A stretch of DNA of 64,000 nucleotides from JANPLN01 sp043757265 (GTDB lineage: Bacteria; Bdellovibrionota; Bdellovibrionia; Bdellovibrionales; JAGQZY01). Numbering within the stretch: position 1 is the stretch's first letter; every line of letters starts with the position of its first letter. Of this stretch, positions 7,661 through 16,532 are shown in pieces. Below the pieces are notes generated by a model, which saw only the letters and a program-made list of their open reading frames with translations, was not told the DNA's origin and did no database searches. The stretch covers positions 11,533-75,532 of the forward strand of contig JAYUQP010000061.1 of assembly GCA_043757265.1 (NCBI GenBank). The letters are read 5' to 3'. The position numbers were made by a program, and so were the translations under genes.

Positions 7661-8645
7661 GCGCAGACTGCAGCGAATTCAAAATATTCCTAAAAAGCAG
7701 AGGCCCTTCAAAAACCAATGCAGAATAAATTTGAACAAGATCAGCTCCAGCGTTCATCCGGTGCTGAACTTCAGCCGCACAGTCGACGCCGCCCGTGGAA
7801 ATTAGCAATCGATCCCCTTTTTTATTTTTCAAAAATTCCACAGCACTCTGCAAACACGCGCGAGAAATCTCTCTCAGCGGTGCGCCCGAAAGTCCGCCCT
7901 CAAGTGGAAAATTAATATTTGGGGGGCGTGAAAGCGTGGTGTTCGTAAGGATCCATCCATCAATTTCTAAATCAAGCGACGTTTGCAATGCATTTATCAA
8001 CGACACCGAATCCATATCGGGACTCAGCTTAAGGAGGAGCGGCTTTGTTTTTCCAAGCTCATTTCGTGCGAAAATGATGGGTTTCAAAAACCGTTGTAAA
8101 TTTTCGGGCTGCAATAGATCGCGAAGGTCTTTGGTATTTGGGCTACTGATATTAACCACAAACGCATCGGCATAGAGCCACAAACGCTGGAGGCACACCA
8201 CGTAATCTTGTGCGGCAGCTTCGTTGCTTGTGCTTCGATTTTTTCCAATATTCACAAATAGCGGAACTTGAAGTTTTGATTTCAAATTGTGCAATTTTTT
8301 TTCTAAGGTTAAGGAGCCCGAATTTGGAAAACCCATCTTGTTCCAAACGGCTTTAGCAGAAATATCTCGGTCTAGAATTTTCCCTGAATTTGCTCGCTGT
8401 GCAACGGGAGTGATTGTTCCTACTTCTAAAAACCCAACACCTAACTTTTGCCAAGCAAGAAGGCTGTCGCCAGTTTTATCCACTCCGCCAGCAAGCCCCA
8501 GCGGATTTCGGAAATACAAATTTCGCCACTGACGTTCGTTGAAGCGAGGATCTTTCACCTTGTACAAAGCAGCAATGGCGGGAAGGGCCCAGGGCCCTAC
8601 ATCATGTGCCAGCTGCGGAGGTAAAAGTAACCACGGTTTTCTCAT
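7653..8645 (-). CDS. pyrD: Dihydroorotate dehydrogenase, class 2 (quinone)
   Basis: FMN enzyme oxidising dihydroorotate to orotate in UMP synthesis, coupled to membrane quinone. Class 2 features: an N-terminal helical extension (MRKPWLLLPPQLAHDVGPWALPA), FRNPLGLAGGVDKTGD, FLEVGTITPVAQ, VNIGKNRS, the catalytic Ser region VVNISSPNTKDLRDL, LKLSPD and the FMN-phosphate motif LISTGGVDCAAE...GADLVQIYSAL. The start ATG (8645) lies 2 bp after the gdhA stop, so translation is probably coupled; an open frame reaches further upstream but overlaps gdhA and has no family-like sequence. About 330 residues, the normal size. The stop lies inside a 30-bp tandem repeat. Confidence 0.95.
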   Translation of the reverse strand: MRKPWLLLPPQLAHDVGPWALPAIAALYKVKDPRFNERQWRNLYFRNPLGLAGGVDKTGDSLLAWQKLGVGFLEVGTITPVAQRANSGKILDRDISAKAVWNKMGFPNSGSLTLEKKLHNLKSKLQVPLFVNIGKNRSTSNEAAAQDYVVCLQRLWLYADAFVVNISSPNTKDLRDLLQPENLQRFLKPIIFARNELGKTKPLLLKLSPDMDSVSLINALQTSLDLEIDGWILTNTTLSRPPNINFPLEGGLSGAPLREISRACLQSAVEFLKNKKGDRLLISTGGVDCAAEVQHRMNAGADLVQIYSALVFEGPLLFRNILNSLQSAPL

Positions 8646-8647
8646 TG

Positions 8648-9907
8648 TTAGCGAGGATACAATCCACGAAGTAGCATGGCTTTTTCTAGATGCTTCACTG
8701 CCACTGCCATGGCGGCCGTGCGCATGTTCACGTTCGCCTCTTGCGAAAGCTTCCAAGTGCGATCAAATCCACTCACGATAATCTTTCGCATGCTTTTGTT
8801 AATTTGCTCTTCGTCCCAAAAATAATTCGAAATATCCTGCACCCACTCAAAGTAGCTCACAATAACGCCGCCGCCATTTGCAAGAATGTCGGGAACCATG
8901 AATACGCCCTTTTCATTTAGGATCGTATCAGCTTCGGTGGTGGTTGGTCCATTTGCACCTTCCACAATGATTTTTGCTTTAACGCTTGCGGCGTTGTCGA
9001 TTGTAAGAACGCCGTTCAGTGCGCATGGCGCAAGTACGTCTACGTCCAGAGCTAAAAGCTCTTCGTTCGTAATGGCTTGAGCTTTTGGGTAACCTCGCAA
9101 CGTTTTGTGCGCGTTCATATATTCAAGCACCTCGGGAATATTTAAACCGTCTCCGTTAAAAATTCCGCCGTTAACATCGCTCACAGCAACAACTCGCATA
9201 CCAGATTCGTAACCAAGGAGACCTGCGTACTGTCCCACATTTCCAAAACCCTGGATGGCAATGGAACTTTGGTTGAGAGTTTTGTTCATTGTAGCAAGAG
9301 CTTTTTCAGACGTGTAAATCACACCGTAACCGGTTGAGCTCACGCGGCCCAAAGAACCACCGATTTCGATTGGCTTGCCAGTAACAACTCCGGGAACCGC
9401 AAATCCCTTTTGCTGGGAATACGTATCCATCATCCACGCCATGGTTTGGCCGTTTGTTCCCATGTCTGGTGCTGGGATATCTTCTTGTGGTCCAATGAAG
9501 GGCGCAATTTCGGTTGTGAAACGGCGGGTAAGACTTTGCAGTTCAGCGCGAGAAAGTAAGGAAGGTTCAACTTCAACGCCACCTTTTGCTCCGCCAAGTG
9601 GTAGCTGTAAAAGCGAGCACTTAAAAGTCATGAGGGCTCCCAGAGCTGCCACTTCGCTTATGTCGACGTGTTGATGGTAACGAATCCCACCTTTGTAAGG
9701 GCCGAGCGTGGAACTGTACTGCACACGGTGACCGGTAAAAACTCGCACATTTCCGTCGTCCATTCGCACAGGAATGCTCACGGTGATGGAACGCCGTGGT
9801 TGGCGGAGCCGAGCCATAACGTTTTTATCGCAGTTGATTGCTTTTCCTGCACTGTCTAGTGTTTGGATTACGTTTTTAAATAATTCGCCCTCGGTCACGT
9901 GCCTCAT
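8648..9907 (-). CDS. gdhA: Glutamate dehydrogenase (Glu/Leu/Phe/Val dehydrogenase family)
   Basis: 419 residues, the typical length of hexameric GDH. It interconverts glutamate and 2-oxoglutarate plus ammonia with NAD(P). The substrate domain has GPYKGGIRYH, the catalytic lysine motif LPLGGAKGG and PAPDMGTNGQTMAWMMD; the Rossmann domain has IQGFGNVGQYAG, then LAPCALNGVLT and VEGANGPTTTEAD. The start ATG at 9907 follows GGAGGATAGCCA. It is the first gene of a gdhA-pyrD pair. Whether it prefers NAD or NADP cannot be read safely from the fingerprint region. Confidence 0.94.
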   Translation of the reverse strand: MRHVTEGELFKNVIQTLDSAGKAINCDKNVMARLRQPRRSITVSIPVRMDDGNVRVFTGHRVQYSSTLGPYKGGIRYHQHVDISEVAALGALMTFKCSLLQLPLGGAKGGVEVEPSLLSRAELQSLTRRFTTEIAPFIGPQEDIPAPDMGTNGQTMAWMMDTYSQQKGFAVPGVVTGKPIEIGGSLGRVSSTGYGVIYTSEKALATMNKTLNQSSIAIQGFGNVGQYAGLLGYESGMRVVAVSDVNGGIFNGDGLNIPEVLEYMNAHKTLRGYPKAQAITNEELLALDVDVLAPCALNGVLTIDNAASVKAKIIVEGANGPTTTEADTILNEKGVFMVPDILANGGGVIVSYFEWVQDISNYFWDEEQINKSMRKIIVSGFDRTWKLSQEANVNMRTAAMAVAVKHLEKAMLLRGLYPR

Positions 9908-9963
9908 TGGCTATCCTCCGTCATTGAGATCTTTTTTAAGAATCATCATCCTATTGAATCTCA

Positions 9964-10911
9964 GTGGAAATGACCAAGCATTTGCAGGTTAATTATCTGC
10001 GTCACAAGAGAGAAGGGTGCGAGAGACGGGAGTACGGAAGCTTGTTACAATCAAGAATGCTTACCTCTGTTAGAAATGAGTTTTTTTTCAAACTGCGCTC
10101 CCGGTTTCGGTTTTCGCGTCGAGGATACTCCGAAGCAAGAGACATTTTGGCCGCAGAGGATGAAGAAGATACAATTTTAGAGCGTAAATTGCTGCATGAC
10201 TTTTTTTTTAGCAGTTATCGAGCACGATTAAGTCCCTTGCAATGGAAGCGAAATTTATCAACATTATGGCTACTGAACAGTTTTAAAAGATGGCCTGATG
10301 TACTTTTGCACTTAGACAAACCTTTTTTGGATGTCGGGTGCCAGGATTTTTCGCGTTTGCCGGCACTAAAGCATTTTTTCGGACGTGCTTTCTCTGAGAG
10401 GAACACCGAAAAAGATGCCAAAAAAGATGCCGAAAAGAAGATCGAAATTCATGCTAACGTGCAAATTCATGGTCTCGAGCTAGATCCGTATCCCATCCTA
10501 GATGATCTCCATTCCCGCTGGGATCGCGCGCACTATTACATTTCGTTGATGAAAAACGAAGGGAATCCTCATGACGCCTACTTCGCCGCTGATTTCTTTA
10601 CATGGCCCGAAAAAACTTCGGGATTGTTTTGTTTTTTCCCATTTGTCACTCCGGGTCCGGCTTTAAGCTGGGGACTTCCAAAGCGTTTTGGTGATGTGCA
10701 AAAGTGGTTGGAGGCCATAAAATCGTGTTTAGAAAAAGATGGTTTTGCATTTATCGTTCACCAGGGGCCTGATGAACAAAAAGTTTTTGATGAGGCTCGG
10801 TCGATGCGTGCGCCATTTTTAAAACTTATTGAGCGCCACGAACTCAGCTGCCCATTTTGGCCGCCAAAAAAACCTTCTTGTGCATCACTTTATGTGCGTG
10901 ATAGTGGTTAG
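9964..10911 (+). CDS. SAM-methyltransferase-like protein, unknown function
   Basis: 315 residues from a GTG at 9964; the N-terminus is uncertain, and ATG 9970 or ATG 10057 (MLTSVRNEFF) are alternatives, none with a clear ribosome site. The middle has FLDVGCQDFSRLPALKHFF, which resembles methyltransferase motif I, followed by VQIHGLELDPYPILDD (motif II-like acidic end), and later FFPFVTPGPALSWGLP and LEKDGFAFIVHQGPDE, like the post-II and IV-VI strands. A strongly basic/acidic insertion (residues ~145-165, EKDAKKDAEKK) interrupts the fold. Its gene ends 2 bp before the heptose-kinase gene, so the two are probably one operon and it may act in LPS or surface-glycan metabolism (inference). No precise family recognised. 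Confidence 0.6.
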   Translation: MEMTKHLQVNYLRHKREGCERREYGSLLQSRMLTSVRNEFFFKLRSRFRFSRRGYSEARDILAAEDEEDTILERKLLHDFFFSSYRARLSPLQWKRNLSTLWLLNSFKRWPDVLLHLDKPFLDVGCQDFSRLPALKHFFGRAFSERNTEKDAKKDAEKKIEIHANVQIHGLELDPYPILDDLHSRWDRAHYYISLMKNEGNPHDAYFAADFFTWPEKTSGLFCFFPFVTPGPALSWGLPKRFGDVQKWLEAIKSCLEKDGFAFIVHQGPDEQKVFDEARSMRAPFLKLIERHELSCPFWPPKKPSCASLYVRDSG

Positions 10912-10913
10912 AG

Positions 10914-11930
10914 ATGATTCAAAAAGACGAGATAAAAAAACCAGCCGCATGGGTCACAGATCACTTGGCAGACCTTAAAAATAAAAAAGTTCTCGTTGTT
11001 GGCGATGTGGGTCTTGATGTTTACATTTTGGGCGAAGTAAAACGACTAAGTCCCGAAGCTCCAGTCCCAATTTTAGATGTGCACAAAGAAGATATCCGTT
11101 TGGGTTTAGCGGCAAATGTGGCACAGAATATTCAAACGCTTGGTGGCCATTGCCACTTGATCAGTGTGGTGGGGCAGGATCAGGCGGCGGACGATTTACA
11201 AAATTTGTTAATAAAACAAGGTGTGATGTCTTCGGATCTGATCGATGATTCAGAACGTCCCACCACCCGCAAAATGCGCTTGCTCACCGGCCAGCATCAC
11301 CTGGCGCGCGTCGATTTTGAAAAACAAACCGTACTTTCAGAAAAAGTAAAAGCCGCGACAATCCAAAAAATTTTAAAAGCCATTCCCAATGCCGACATTG
11401 TGATTTTGCAAGATTACTCCAAGGGAATGATCGATGTTGAGCTTGCGCAAAAGTTAATTCAAAAGTGCAACGAGCTTGGCAAAAAGGTTTTGGTGGATCC
11501 CTATCGTTCAACACCACTTGCGACTTACAAGGGTGCGTACTTGATGACGCCAAACAAGGACGAATCTTTGGCTCTTGCACGGCAGATTCAGTTCAACATC
11601 ACAGACGCATCGGAGTCGGTGGATGTGATTGGAAAAACTTTAATGGACGCCATCGGAAGCCAGCAAATGGTTGTCACACTTGGCGCGCAGGGCATAAAGC
11701 TTTTCGAAGAAGGGCAAAGCCAACAGCTTCCTACGTTTGCACAAAACGTATTTGATGTGACAGGAGCTGGCGACACCGTCATTGCCGCCATGGCCTTGGC
11801 TCTTGCTGCGGGTTGGGATTTGGAAAAAGCCGGTTACCTCGCCAACTTTGCAGCCGGCGTTGTCGTCGGAAAAGTGGGCTGCGTCCCCTGCGAAATCAGC
11901 GAGCTCATTGCTTTTATCCAAAGGCACTAA
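10914..11930 (+). CDS. hldA: D-glycero-beta-D-manno-heptose-7-phosphate kinase (HldA / RfaE domain I)
   Basis: PfkB-family kinase that phosphorylates heptose 7-phosphate at C1 on the way to ADP-heptose for the LPS inner core. Signature segments are KVLVVGDVGLDVYILGEVKRLSPEAPVPILDV, GLAANVAQNIQTLGG, TTRKMRLL...HHLARVDFE and the catalytic VFDVTGAGDTVIAAMALALA. It has 338 residues and ends after the kinase domain, so the adenylyltransferase half found in bifunctional HldE is not fused and must be encoded elsewhere (not in the window). It follows the methyltransferase-like gene by 2 bp. Confidence 0.92.
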   Translation: MIQKDEIKKPAAWVTDHLADLKNKKVLVVGDVGLDVYILGEVKRLSPEAPVPILDVHKEDIRLGLAANVAQNIQTLGGHCHLISVVGQDQAADDLQNLLIKQGVMSSDLIDDSERPTTRKMRLLTGQHHLARVDFEKQTVLSEKVKAATIQKILKAIPNADIVILQDYSKGMIDVELAQKLIQKCNELGKKVLVDPYRSTPLATYKGAYLMTPNKDESLALARQIQFNITDASESVDVIGKTLMDAIGSQQMVVTLGAQGIKLFEEGQSQQLPTFAQNVFDVTGAGDTVIAAMALALAAGWDLEKAGYLANFAAGVVVGKVGCVPCEISELIAFIQRH

Positions 11931-12259
11931 TCATTTAATTCGCTTGTCAAAAAGCCAGGTAAATAAATTCTGTACAATCTTAGAAACTTTTTAGCGATAT
12001 AAAAAAGGTGAGGTTATACGAACTTAAAGACTAGCATGGCGGCTCATTGTAAAAAATGGAGGCATCGCGTGCGCATAATGCGGGTGTGGTTGTAAACCAC
12101 TGGAAAGATGATGCAGCTGAATTAAGGTTTAATGTCGGCAAGATGACCGTGTCGAGTGGGATTCCTCTGGGCCCAGGGCTCATAAAACCCAGGTCAGCTC
12201 ACAAGATTCTAGCGCTTCGCCTTTGATTTGATGGCGAGCTGTGTTATACACGAGTCCCG
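11931..12259. other. 329-bp non-coding stretch before rlmN; possible structured RNA
   Basis: No frame with gene-like features was found. It holds a possible -10 TACAAT (11973-11978), an A-rich leader, the hairpin GTGGTT-GTA-AACCAC (near 12090) and, at about 12165-12195, CTGGG paired with CCCAG around a CCCAGGGCTCATAAAA loop. Near the rlmN start a TTATAC box (12243-12248) sits only 12 bp before the ATG, which would give an almost leaderless rlmN transcript. No tRNA, 6S, SRP, RNase P or riboswitch consensus was recognised. Confidence 0.4.
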
Positions 12260-13327
12260 ATGGAAAAAACCAATTTCTTCAACTGCAATCTTTACGATCT
12301 CGAACAGGTGCTTCAAGGCCATGGCAAAGAGAAATACCGTGCCCAGCAGATATTCAAATGGGCCTACGAAAGACGGGTGTTTGATCCTGCGCAGATGAGC
12401 AATCTAGCAAAAGACTTCCGCGCCGAAGTTCCCAATATCTTTTCGTTTGAACTCCCAGCCATTGTCGAACATCGGATCAGCCAAGATGGAACGCAAAAAT
12501 TTTTATTTGATGTGGGTGATGGTTTAACGGTTGAGGCCGTTCTGATTCCCGCCGACGATCGGAACACGCTTTGTGTTTCTTCGGAAGTGGGCTGCAATAT
12601 GGCCTGTCAGTTTTGTTTTACTGGAAAACAAAAACTTAAAAAACGCTTAAGCACTCAACAAATTGTTGGACAGTTTTTGCAGGTGGCAGCCAAACTCGTA
12701 GCCCCCGTGCGAATTACGAATATTGTTTTTATGGGAATGGGTGAGCCTCTTGATAATACAGAAAACGTTTTCAAAGCCATCGAAATTTTGCACGACTCCC
12801 GCGGAATTAATTTTTCTCGCAAAAAAATCACCGTTTCAACTTCGGGCTTAGTGCCGCAAATGCCACTTGTAACCAAATCTGGAGTTCGCCTTGCAGTGAG
12901 CTTAAATGCTCCCAACGACGCCATTCGCGATGTGATTATGCCGATCAATAAAAAATACCCCCTCGCTCAGTTAATGAAGGCCTGCATAGAACACACCGAG
13001 CTTGCGCGGGACCGTGTGACCTTTGAGTATGTGTTGCTTAAGGGTGTTAACGATCGCATAGAGCATGCCCGTGAAGTCTACCAGTGGATTAAAAATGTTC
13101 CCTGTAAAATGAATCTGATACCATTTAATGAGCACCCAGATTCGGGTTTTACTCGGCCAGCCTCGCAAGTGGCCTACGAGTTTCAAAAGTACTTGCTAGA
13201 CCGAAATATTCATACCACGATTCGTCGAACAATGGGTCGTGACATTTTCGCAGCTTGCGGGCAATTAACTTCCTTGTACAAAGAGAAGCCCGAATTCCAA
13301 GACGTCGCAACCGGCGTCCTGGGTTAG
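12260..13327 (+). CDS. rlmN: 23S rRNA (A2503-C2)/tRNA (A37-C2) dual methyltransferase
   Basis: Radical-SAM methyltransferase that makes 2-methyladenosine at A2503 of 23S rRNA and at A37 of some tRNAs. The cluster motif is CNMACQFCFTGKQ (CxxxCxxC). VFMGMGEPLDN, KKITVSTSGLVP, RLAVSLNAPND and NLIPFNEHPDSGF are family marks, and the second catalytic cysteine lies in FAACGQL near the C-terminus. 355 residues, normal length. The stop codon TAG is the first three bases of a GC-rich repeat shared with position 39476. Confidence 0.96.
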   Translation: MEKTNFFNCNLYDLEQVLQGHGKEKYRAQQIFKWAYERRVFDPAQMSNLAKDFRAEVPNIFSFELPAIVEHRISQDGTQKFLFDVGDGLTVEAVLIPADDRNTLCVSSEVGCNMACQFCFTGKQKLKKRLSTQQIVGQFLQVAAKLVAPVRITNIVFMGMGEPLDNTENVFKAIEILHDSRGINFSRKKITVSTSGLVPQMPLVTKSGVRLAVSLNAPNDAIRDVIMPINKKYPLAQLMKACIEHTELARDRVTFEYVLLKGVNDRIEHAREVYQWIKNVPCKMNLIPFNEHPDSGFTRPASQVAYEFQKYLLDRNIHTTIRRTMGRDIFAACGQLTSLYKEKPEFQDVATGVLG

Positions 13328-13459
13328 GCCGAGGCGAAGGCCGACGGCAAAAGGCGAAGCTAGATTAACCGAGCCGAAGGACGAAGCTATATCAAGCCGG
13401 AGGGCCAAAAATAGCCAGCGGGCCAAACTAGCCAGCTAACGCCGCTACAAGGAGAACCC
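13325..13459. repeat. GC-rich repeat (family D) after rlmN
   Basis: Starts with the rlmN stop codon as TAGGCCGAGGCGAAGGCCGA and continues with degenerate GCCGAAGG / GAAGCTA / GCCAGC words up to the ribosome site of the next gene (AAGGAGAACCC). The first ~35 bp recur at 39476-39515, again beginning with the stop codon of the upstream gene. Confidence 0.65.
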
Positions 13460-14371
13460 ATGAGTGAAATTTTAGTTGTTGGAAGTTTAGCCTACGATTC
13501 AATCTCAAGCCCCGAAGGCGCCGTTGAAAAAAGCCTTGGCGGCTCTGCCAACTTTTTTTCCATAGCCGCACATCACTACGCCAATGTCCGCGTGGTCGGC
13601 GTGGTCGGTGGTGATTACACCGATGGTGATCTTCAGGTTTTAAAAAGCCGAAAAAATATCGATGTGCAAGGAATCCAAAAAGTAAGCGAAGGCAAAACCT
13701 TTCATTGGAAAGGAAAGTACGAAGGCGATCTCAGTGAGGCGCAAACTTTAAAGACAGATCTCAATGTTTTTGAACACTTCAATCCTGAACTACCCAATGA
13801 TTACAAAACCAGCTCGCATGTTTTTTTAGCCAACATCGATCCCGTGTTGCAGTTGAAGGTTTTAGATCAGATCAAAAATCCTAAATTGATTGCTGCCGAC
13901 ACCATGAATTTTTGGATCACTTCAAAACTTGATGTTCTTAAAGAGCTGATCTCTCGAATTCACTTAATTTTTATCAATGAGGGCGAAGCGAAACTTCTGA
14001 CAAAAACCACCAACGCCATTGCAGCCTCAGAAGAGCTTCTCAAAATGGGACTCAAAGGTGTTTTTATTAAGCGCGGGGAGTATGGGTCTTTGATCCGCAC
14101 CGCCGATGGGCTAGGTGTCTTGCCGGCGTTTCCCGTGCCGCGAGTATTCGATCCAACCGGCGCCGGCGACTCATTTGCTGGAGCGAGTTTTGGTTATCTC
14201 TGCAAACAAGACCGATTTGATTTTGAAACACTCAAAACGGGGGTGGTCGAGGGAACTGTGATGGCAAGCTTCACTGTCGAAAAGTTTGGTCTAGGTCGCC
14301 TTCTCGAGGTAACGCCCCAAGAGCTTGAGCAGCGTCGAAAGAAGTTTTTGCAAACTGTGACGTTCGCCTAG
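13460..14371 (+). CDS. PfkB-family carbohydrate kinase
   Basis: 303 residues with a ribokinase-like fold. N-terminal ILVVGSLAYDSISSPEG, then SLGGSANFFSIAAHHYANVRVVGVVGGD and the C-terminal anion-hole motif FDPTGAGDSFAGASFGYL with the catalytic Asp. It phosphorylates a sugar or a nucleoside; the substrate is not obvious. IFINEGEAKLL in the middle is common to the ribokinase/adenosine-kinase group. The start follows AAGGAGAACCC. A short gap (63 bp) separates it from the coiled-coil gene. Confidence 0.85.
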   Translation: MSEILVVGSLAYDSISSPEGAVEKSLGGSANFFSIAAHHYANVRVVGVVGGDYTDGDLQVLKSRKNIDVQGIQKVSEGKTFHWKGKYEGDLSEAQTLKTDLNVFEHFNPELPNDYKTSSHVFLANIDPVLQLKVLDQIKNPKLIAADTMNFWITSKLDVLKELISRIHLIFINEGEAKLLTKTTNAIAASEELLKMGLKGVFIKRGEYGSLIRTADGLGVLPAFPVPRVFDPTGAGDSFAGASFGYLCKQDRFDFETLKTGVVEGTVMASFTVEKFGLGRLLEVTPQELEQRRKKFLQTVTFA

Positions 14372-14434
14372 GTTTTTGCCAAGATGGTTAGTTTTGCTAA
14401 ATAGAATGGAAGCGAATTCCGATATTTAGAGCTG

Positions 14435-15424
14435 ATGAAGAGCCAAAAAACAAAACTCATGAATAAGCTCGAAGGTCTCAAAAAAAGGGAACAGGGAACT
14501 GATCCGCTGAGTGAAGACCCAATGGAGCAGGAAATCCCCTTCGTCAGTGAAGAAGCTGAGGATAAAACCGAAGTTTCAAGCGGCTCAAAAAATACCACTC
14601 TCAACTTTGATAACGCGTCGCTAGCCAGCGCTCCTGCTCCGTTCAGAACCGACGAGGGCACGGCTGTTATATCGCAAGTAAAATCTTTAAAAGCCACACG
14701 GGTTGTTCAGCGTGGGAACGAAGAATCGACCCATGTCGAAATTACTGCAGGACGAGAAAATCGCGATAAAGAAAAAGTTAGTTATGGCGATGTCTACCGG
14801 CTTGACGCCCATTCTGAAGAGCCAGCTGGCGGGATGCTTAATCACATGGAGCATTTGCGGCTGGCGCAGGAAAAAATAAATGATCTCGAAAACGAAGTCG
14901 AAGAGCTGCGCCGGGAAAACGACGAAATTATGTCTGTGGCAGACACGTTTAAAGCGCTCAGCGAAGAGTATTACGAACAAATGGAACGGCTCAAGTCGGG
15001 CCTGGTAGATTCCCGTGAAACGTCGACTCAAGAAAATCGTATTCTAAAAGACACGTTGCAAGAAAAGGATAAGCAAATCCACGAGCTCAAGCAGACAAAT
15101 TCCGACTTAAAATCCAAGGTGGAATCCAATTTTAAACAAATACGCAAGCGTGAGCGGGATCTTGAGTATCGTTTAGAGCTGGTAAAGGCTGAGGAAGCCA
15201 CACTCTTAAAAACAAAAGACAAAACCATTATCGAACTTCGTCGAAAAGTAGATAAGTTAGACCAAGAGATGGAAGTCTACAGAGACAAAAACAAAGAACA
15301 TTACGAAAAACTGCAGCAGCAGCAGCAAACAGTGCGAGCGGTTGTGCGCGCATTGCGTATTGCATTAACTCGTTTAGAGGGCGATTTTGGTGTGGATTTT
15401 GAGATTCTGAAAAAAGCTGAATAA
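14435..15424 (+). CDS. Long coiled-coil protein, unknown function
   Basis: 329 residues, no signal peptide or membrane segment. Residues 1-130 are polar, low-complexity and acidic, and probably disordered. Residues ~145-310 are one long coiled coil (LRLAQEKINDLENEVEELRRENDE, LKDTLQEKDKQIHELK, KDKTIIELRRKVDKLDQEMEV), followed by YEKLQQQQQ and a short hydrophobic end. It may be a cytoskeletal or scaffold protein. Its stop lies 5 bp before the phosphoesterase gene, so they are probably co-transcribed. No named family recognised. Confidence 0.7.
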   Translation: MKSQKTKLMNKLEGLKKREQGTDPLSEDPMEQEIPFVSEEAEDKTEVSSGSKNTTLNFDNASLASAPAPFRTDEGTAVISQVKSLKATRVVQRGNEESTHVEITAGRENRDKEKVSYGDVYRLDAHSEEPAGGMLNHMEHLRLAQEKINDLENEVEELRRENDEIMSVADTFKALSEEYYEQMERLKSGLVDSRETSTQENRILKDTLQEKDKQIHELKQTNSDLKSKVESNFKQIRKRERDLEYRLELVKAEEATLLKTKDKTIIELRRKVDKLDQEMEVYRDKNKEHYEKLQQQQQTVRAVVRALRIALTRLEGDFGVDFEILKKAE

Positions 15425-15429
15425 CCTCT

Positions 15430-16503
15430 ATGAAAAAAATTAAACTTATCATCAGTGACTTACATCTGGGAAAAGGTCGAAAAACCGCCTCAGGTATGAT
15501 CAACCCACTTGAGGAATTTTACTTCGAAGACAAGCTTGTCGAATTTATCGATTTTTATTCGTCGGGAAAATTCCGCGATTATGAGGTCGAGTTGATTATC
15601 AATGGGGATTTTTTAAATTTCCTGCAAGTCGATTATCACGGTCATTTTCTCACGGTGATCACCGAGGGCGTGGCTCTCGAAAAATTAAAAGGGATTATCA
15701 AGGGCCAGGAAAAAGTTTTCCGTGCGCTCAAGGAATTTGCGTCGGTGCCACATCGATCCATTACGTATATTGTAGGCAACCACGATCAAGCCATGCTGTG
15801 GCCGCAGTTGCGCGCGTATTTTAACGAGTGTGTTGGAACCTCGGTGAAATTTAAAAATATTGCTTACAACTTCGATGGAATTCACATTGAACACGGTCAT
15901 ATGCACGAGGCGGCAAATCGCTTAGACCCTAAGAAGTTTTTCCTTAAAAAAGATCTCCCAGAGCCGATCATGAATCTTCCCTTTGGCTCTCACTTTTTTA
16001 TCGAATTCGTGATGAAGATTAAACAAAAACATCCACATATCGATAAAGTCCGCCCGTTTAATAAACTTATTCGATGGGCCTTGATCAACGAAACGTGGTT
16101 CACATTGACCACATTTGTAAAGTTGATTGGTTTTTTTATCAAAGCCATGGCGACGTCACACCCCACAAAACATTTTCCGATGAAACGGATTATCCAAACA
16201 CTGCTTGAGAGTGCGATTTTTCCAGACCTTAGCGATTCGGCGCACAAGATTTTAAAGCACGAAGCGGTTAATACGGTTGTTTTTGGTCACACCCATGTTT
16301 ACGAATATCGACAGTGGGAAGGTGGCAAAGAGTATTTCAACACTGGGACCTGGACAGATATCACGTCGCTTGATATCAAATCTCTCGGCAAGATCACTAA
16401 GCTGACCTATGTGTTTATCGACTACGAAACTGGGCGCCCTTCCTGCCGTTTGAAAGAATGGAAAGGCTACCACAAGGTCGAAGAAGACGTAGTGGTTGCC
16501 TAA
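15430..16503 (+). CDS. Calcineurin-like metallophosphoesterase
   Basis: 357 residues. All five metal-binding blocks are visible: ISDLHLGKGR (D, H), IINGDFLNF (GD), IVGNHDQ (GNHD), EHGHMHEA (H) and VFGHTHVYEY (GHTH). The family cleaves phosphomono- or diesters with a two-metal centre; examples include LpxH, but the order and spacing here do not match LpxH well. No signal peptide, so cytosolic. It lies between the coiled-coil gene and pgi. Substrate unknown. Confidence 0.82.
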   Translation: MKKIKLIISDLHLGKGRKTASGMINPLEEFYFEDKLVEFIDFYSSGKFRDYEVELIINGDFLNFLQVDYHGHFLTVITEGVALEKLKGIIKGQEKVFRALKEFASVPHRSITYIVGNHDQAMLWPQLRAYFNECVGTSVKFKNIAYNFDGIHIEHGHMHEAANRLDPKKFFLKKDLPEPIMNLPFGSHFFIEFVMKIKQKHPHIDKVRPFNKLIRWALINETWFTLTTFVKLIGFFIKAMATSHPTKHFPMKRIIQTLLESAIFPDLSDSAHKILKHEAVNTVVFGHTHVYEYRQWEGGKEYFNTGTWTDITSLDIKSLGKITKLTYVFIDYETGRPSCRLKEWKGYHKVEEDVVVA

Positions 16504-16532
16504 CAGCTAAAAATCTTGTTAAAATTTTGTTC

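Noticed and set aside
9375..9674. 99-codon plus-strand ORF
   Set aside because: Antisense to the glutamate dehydrogenase active-site region.
12060..12210. tRNA, 6S RNA or known riboswitch
   Set aside because: No T-loop or acceptor pairing for a tRNA and no consensus elements of 6S, TPP, SAM, cobalamin or glycine types.
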